Positions 33,356 through 35,854 of a stretch of DNA of 35,854 bases are shown here, piece after piece; position 1 is the stretch's first letter, and every line of letters starts with the position of its first letter. A program made the translations under genes and the position numbers. Source of the stretch: Oscillospiraceae bacterium (GTDB lineage: Bacteria; Bacillota; Clostridia; Oscillospirales; Oscillospiraceae); NCBI GenBank assembly GCA_020025295.1, contig JAHHSJ010000018.1, positions 1 to 35,854 of the forward strand, given 5' to 3'. The notes beneath the pieces were generated by a model. That model did not search any database, was not told the DNA's origin, and worked only from the letters and a program-made list of their open reading frames with translations.

Positions 33356-34600
33356 ATGAGCGAAAAGAAAGAAACCGGAAAGTCCAAGAAGGAAGGTCTG
33401 CTGCGTTTTCCTGAGAGCTGTCCCCACAGCGAGCGGCTGAATGAGATTCTGGAGAAAGCCAAAAAGAAAAACAAGCTGACTTCCGCAGAGATGCTGGAGC
33501 TGGATGCTCTGGATCTGGATAATGAACAGTCCGATCTCTTTTATGACATTATCGCAAATCTGGGCATTGAGCTGGTGACCGACGAGGATCTGTCTGCCGT
33601 GGTGGAGCCCACCGACGATGTGATGGAGGATATTCCTGAGGAGGAAATCGTCGACCCCAATACCTTGGTGGATTCGTTCGGCATTGACGATCCTGTCCGT
33701 ATGTACCTGAAGGAAATCGGTAAGGTGAACCTGCTGACTCCTGAGGAAGAGGTGCGTCTGGCTCAGGGCATCGCTGCCGGCAATGAAGCACGCGCACAGA
33801 TGGATGAACTGGAAGAGTCCGGCGAGGAGATTCCTGAGGAAGTCCGTGTTGCACTGAAGAAAGCAATTGCTGAGGGCGAGCGCTGCAAGCAGCGTCTGGC
33901 GGAAGCAAACCTGCGTCTGGTCGTCTCCATTGCAAAGCGCTATGTGGGCCGTGGCATGCTGTTCCTGGATTTGATTCAGGAAGGTAATCTGGGCCTGATT
34001 AAGGCTGTTGAGAAGTTTGACTTCACCAAGGGCTATAAGTTCTCTACCTATGCCACTTGGTGGATCCGTCAGGCCATCACCCGTGCCATCGCCGATCAGG
34101 CTCGTACCATCCGTATTCCTGTCCATATGGTGGAAACCATCAATAAGGTTATCCGTGTCTCCCGTCAGCTGCTGCAGGAGCTGGGTCATGATCCTTCTCC
34201 CGAGGAAATTGCTAAGGAGATGAATATGCCCGAGGAGAAGGTGCGTGAGATCCTGAAGATCGCACAGGAGCCGGTCAGTCTGGAAACCCCCATCGGTGAG
34301 GAGGAAGATTCCCATCTGGGCGACTTCATCCCGGATGAGGACGCATCCGAGCCTTCTGAGGCCGCTTCCTTCACGCTGCTGAAGGAACAGCTGGTGGAGG
34401 TGCTGTCCACCCTGACTCCCCGTGAGGAGAAAGTGCTGAAGCTGCGCTTTGGCATTGAGGATGGTCGTACCCGCACGCTGGAAGAAGTGGGCAAGGAGTT
34501 CCATGTCACCCGTGAGCGTATCCGTCAGATTGAGGCAAAGGCTCTGCGCAAGCTGCGTCATCCCAGCCGTTCCAAGAAGCTGAAGGATTTCCTGAACTAA
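33356..34600 (+). CDS. rpoD: Primary RNA polymerase sigma factor (RpoD/SigA)
   Basis: Housekeeping sigma-70 factor. The 414-residue protein has a short region 1.1 (about 25-85), region 1.2 (DDPVRMYLKEIGKVNLLT, about 111-128), regions 2.1-2.4 (NLRLVVSIAKRYVGRG to YATWWIRQAITRAIADQ), region 3 and a region 4 helix-turn-helix (TLEEVGKEFHVTRERIRQIE). The -10 and -35 recognition residues are standard, matching the consensus promoters seen across this window. I chose the ATG at 33356, nine bases after GGAGG; an in-frame TTG two codons upstream overlaps the dnaG stop. A terminator follows. Confidence 0.97.
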   Translation: MSEKKETGKSKKEGLLRFPESCPHSERLNEILEKAKKKNKLTSAEMLELDALDLDNEQSDLFYDIIANLGIELVTDEDLSAVVEPTDDVMEDIPEEEIVDPNTLVDSFGIDDPVRMYLKEIGKVNLLTPEEEVRLAQGIAAGNEARAQMDELEESGEEIPEEVRVALKKAIAEGERCKQRLAEANLRLVVSIAKRYVGRGMLFLDLIQEGNLGLIKAVEKFDFTKGYKFSTYATWWIRQAITRAIADQARTIRIPVHMVETINKVIRVSRQLLQELGHDPSPEEIAKEMNMPEEKVREILKIAQEPVSLETPIGEEEDSHLGDFIPDEDASEPSEAASFTLLKEQLVEVLSTLTPREEKVLKLRFGIEDGRTRTLEEVGKEFHVTRERIRQIEAKALRKLRHPSRSKKLKDFLN

Positions 34601-34610
34601 ATCAAACATA

Positions 34611-34642
34611 AAACGCCGCCCCTCGGACAAGGGGCGGCGTTT
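34611..34642. terminator. Bidirectional terminator between rpoD and metA
   Basis: Perfect 13-bp GC-rich stem (AAACGCCGCCCCT, 34611-34623, with 34630-34642) and six-base loop; T-rich on both sides, better on the minus strand. Confidence 0.9.
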
Positions 34643-34644
34643 AC

Positions 34645-35568
34645 TTATTTGTTGTTCAGCTTGGTTAGATCATAAGGGGTGGTCTGATACACATAGTAGT
34701 TCAGCCAGTTGTTGTAGATGAGTTGGCCGGTAGAGCGCCATGTGACCAGAGGAGCCAGTGTGGGGTCATCATTGGGGAAGTAGTTCTCCGGCAGCGCAAT
34801 GTCCAGCCCTTTTTCCTTGTCCCGCCAGTATTCCTTGGCGAGCGTGTCCGCATCGTATTCAGGGTGTCCGGTGATGAAGAAACGGCGGTTGTCCCGGCTC
34901 TTTACGATAAAAACACCGGCCTGAGGGGATACGCTCATGAGTTCCAGATCAGGGATTTTCAAGATGTCGGCCTCATTCAATTCCATGTTCCGAGAGTGGG
35001 GAGCGTAAAAGACGTCGTTCAGACCACGGAACAGGGGAGATTGCTTCTTGATCGCAGTGTGAGGATAGACACCGAACAACTTGGTGTCTCGAAGTACCTT
35101 AGGAACACCGTAGTGGTAATAAAGTCCGGCGTAAGCGCCCCAGCAGACATGCATGGTGGAGTGAACATGAGTGCTACTCCAGTCCATGATCTCGCACAGC
35201 TCGTCCCAGTAGTCCACATTCTCCCAGTCTACATATTCCAGCGGAGCACCGGTGATGATCATTCCGTCGTAGGTTTTATTGCGAATCTGATTAAATGTGG
35301 TGTAGAAGGTGTCCAGATGAGAAGGATCGGTGTGAGTGGATTGATAGCTGGAAGTTTTCAGTAATTCCACACGAATCTGAAGAGGGGTGTTGGAGAGCTT
35401 CCGCAGAAACTGGGTTTCCGTAATGATCTTAGTGGGCATCAAATTCAGAATCAGAAGATTCAGAGGACGAATATCCTGGTGTAATGCACGATACTCCGTC
35501 ATAACAAAGATGTTCTCTTCTTCCAGAGTTGCTCTGGCGGGAAGAGAATCAGGAATACGAATAGGCAT
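34645..35568 (-). CDS. metA: Homoserine O-acetyltransferase (MetA family)
   Basis: Activates homoserine for methionine synthesis. The 307-residue MetA-type amidotransferase-fold enzyme has the nucleophile C142 (MHVCWGAYAG) and H235/E237 (TGHPEYDAD). Residue 111 is glutamate (GAPLEYVDWE); in this family E111 goes with acetyl-CoA and glycine with succinyl-CoA, so acetylation is predicted despite the usual succinyltransferase label. A full AAGGAGGT lies eight bases before the ATG, and the gene has its own promoter. No methionine riboswitch is visible in the short leader. Confidence 0.95.
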   Translation of the reverse strand: MPIRIPDSLPARATLEEENIFVMTEYRALHQDIRPLNLLILNLMPTKIITETQFLRKLSNTPLQIRVELLKTSSYQSTHTDPSHLDTFYTTFNQIRNKTYDGMIITGAPLEYVDWENVDYWDELCEIMDWSSTHVHSTMHVCWGAYAGLYYHYGVPKVLRDTKLFGVYPHTAIKKQSPLFRGLNDVFYAPHSRNMELNEADILKIPDLELMSVSPQAGVFIVKSRDNRRFFITGHPEYDADTLAKEYWRDKEKGLDIALPENYFPNDDPTLAPLVTWRSTGQLIYNNWLNYYVYQTTPYDLTKLNNK

Positions 35569-35606
35569 GCGGAGAACCTCCTTGTGAGAATGCGATATTG
35601 CTACAT

Positions 35607-35635
35607 ATTATATAGAACAACGGAGAGAAAAGCAA
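35607..35635 (-). promoter_or_regulatory. Promoter of metA
   Basis: On the minus strand TTGCTT (35630-35635) and TATAAT (35607-35612), 17-base spacer. The leader is about 30 bases, too short for an S-box or T-box. Confidence 0.75.
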
Positions 35636-35689
35636 GAAGAGGGGAGAAGGGATGAAGGAAATAAAATAGGGGAAAAGGATAGGAAAGAC

Positions 35690-35718
35690 TTGTAAAATGG
35701 AAAAGAATGGTGTATTAT
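35690..35718 (+). promoter_or_regulatory. Upstream promoter facing out of the window
   Basis: TTGTAA (35690-35695) and TATTAT (35713-35718), 17-base spacer. It is the first of two tandem promoter-like elements pointing at a gene beyond the right edge. Confidence 0.5.
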
Positions 35719-35782
35719 AAACTTCCAAACTTGTGGGATGTATTTATCACTTCGATGGAATTTCTGCGAGTGAAAAAACTTC

Positions 35783-35811
35783 TTGACAAGCAAGGAAGAT
35801 TTTGCTATTAT
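35783..35811 (+). promoter_or_regulatory. Downstream promoter facing out of the window
   Basis: TTGACA (35783-35788) and TATTAT (35806-35811), 17-base spacer. Transcription would start near 35818 and leave the window; no coding start is visible before the end. Confidence 0.75.
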
Positions 35812-35854
35812 AGATAAGCTGTTTTCAACGGCAAGCACAAAAACGCAATTTCTT

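Overview
The window is a stretch of core chromosome from a member of the Firmicutes, most likely a gut-type clostridium of the Oscillospiraceae/Ruminococcaceae (Clostridium cluster IV) group. The reasons are Shine-Dalgarno-driven starts with several TTG/GTG starts, very consensus-like sigma-A promoters, short AT-rich intergenic gaps between GC-richer genes, the dgt-dnaG-rpoD gene order, Mini-III RNase, RqcH, LL-diaminopimelate aminotransferase and a type III glutamine synthetase. The genus cannot be fixed from sequence reading alone. I see no phage, insertion sequence, CRISPR array or integron, and nothing that looks recently acquired.

Layout from left to right: a leftward unit of an unknown gene, greA and lysS (1-3555), where LysRS carries an extra C-terminal tRNA-binding domain; a rightward FAD-dependent dehydrogenase (3649-5229); a rightward run of closely spaced or overlapping genes without an internal terminator, smc-ftsY-rph-rdgB-yhbY-nadD/yqeK-rsfS-leuS (5393-15527), followed by rpsU with its own promoter; a leftward GH18-like gene; rightward yqeG and an endonuclease-IV-like gene; leftward glnA (GSIII) and a DivIVA-like coiled-coil gene; rightward dapL; a leftward membrane protein plus lipoprotein pair of unknown function; rightward mrnC-rqcH; leftward rodA; rightward tsaE-tsaB-upp; two leftward tRNA-Ser genes; rightward dgt-dnaG-rpoD (the macromolecular synthesis operon); leftward metA; and two promoters pointing out of the right edge.

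The genes are mostly translation and RNA quality control (lysS, leuS, rpsU, rsfS, yhbY, rph, mrnC, rqcH, tsaE, tsaB, tRNA-Ser), chromosome and envelope maintenance (smc, ftsY, rodA, a DivIVA-like protein), replication and transcription (dnaG, rpoD, greA, dgt) and amino-acid/nitrogen metabolism (glnA, dapL, metA). Convergent pairs share bidirectional terminators.

The most unusual points are: a probable transcription attenuator in the glnA leader, with two small hexaloop hairpins ahead of an intrinsic terminator; a long dyad that brackets the -10 box of the smc promoter; the LysRS fusion to an EMAPII/MetRS-type tRNA-binding domain; the NadD-YqeK fusion; and several conserved-looking genes of unknown function. 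I did not find a clear multi-gene novel system.
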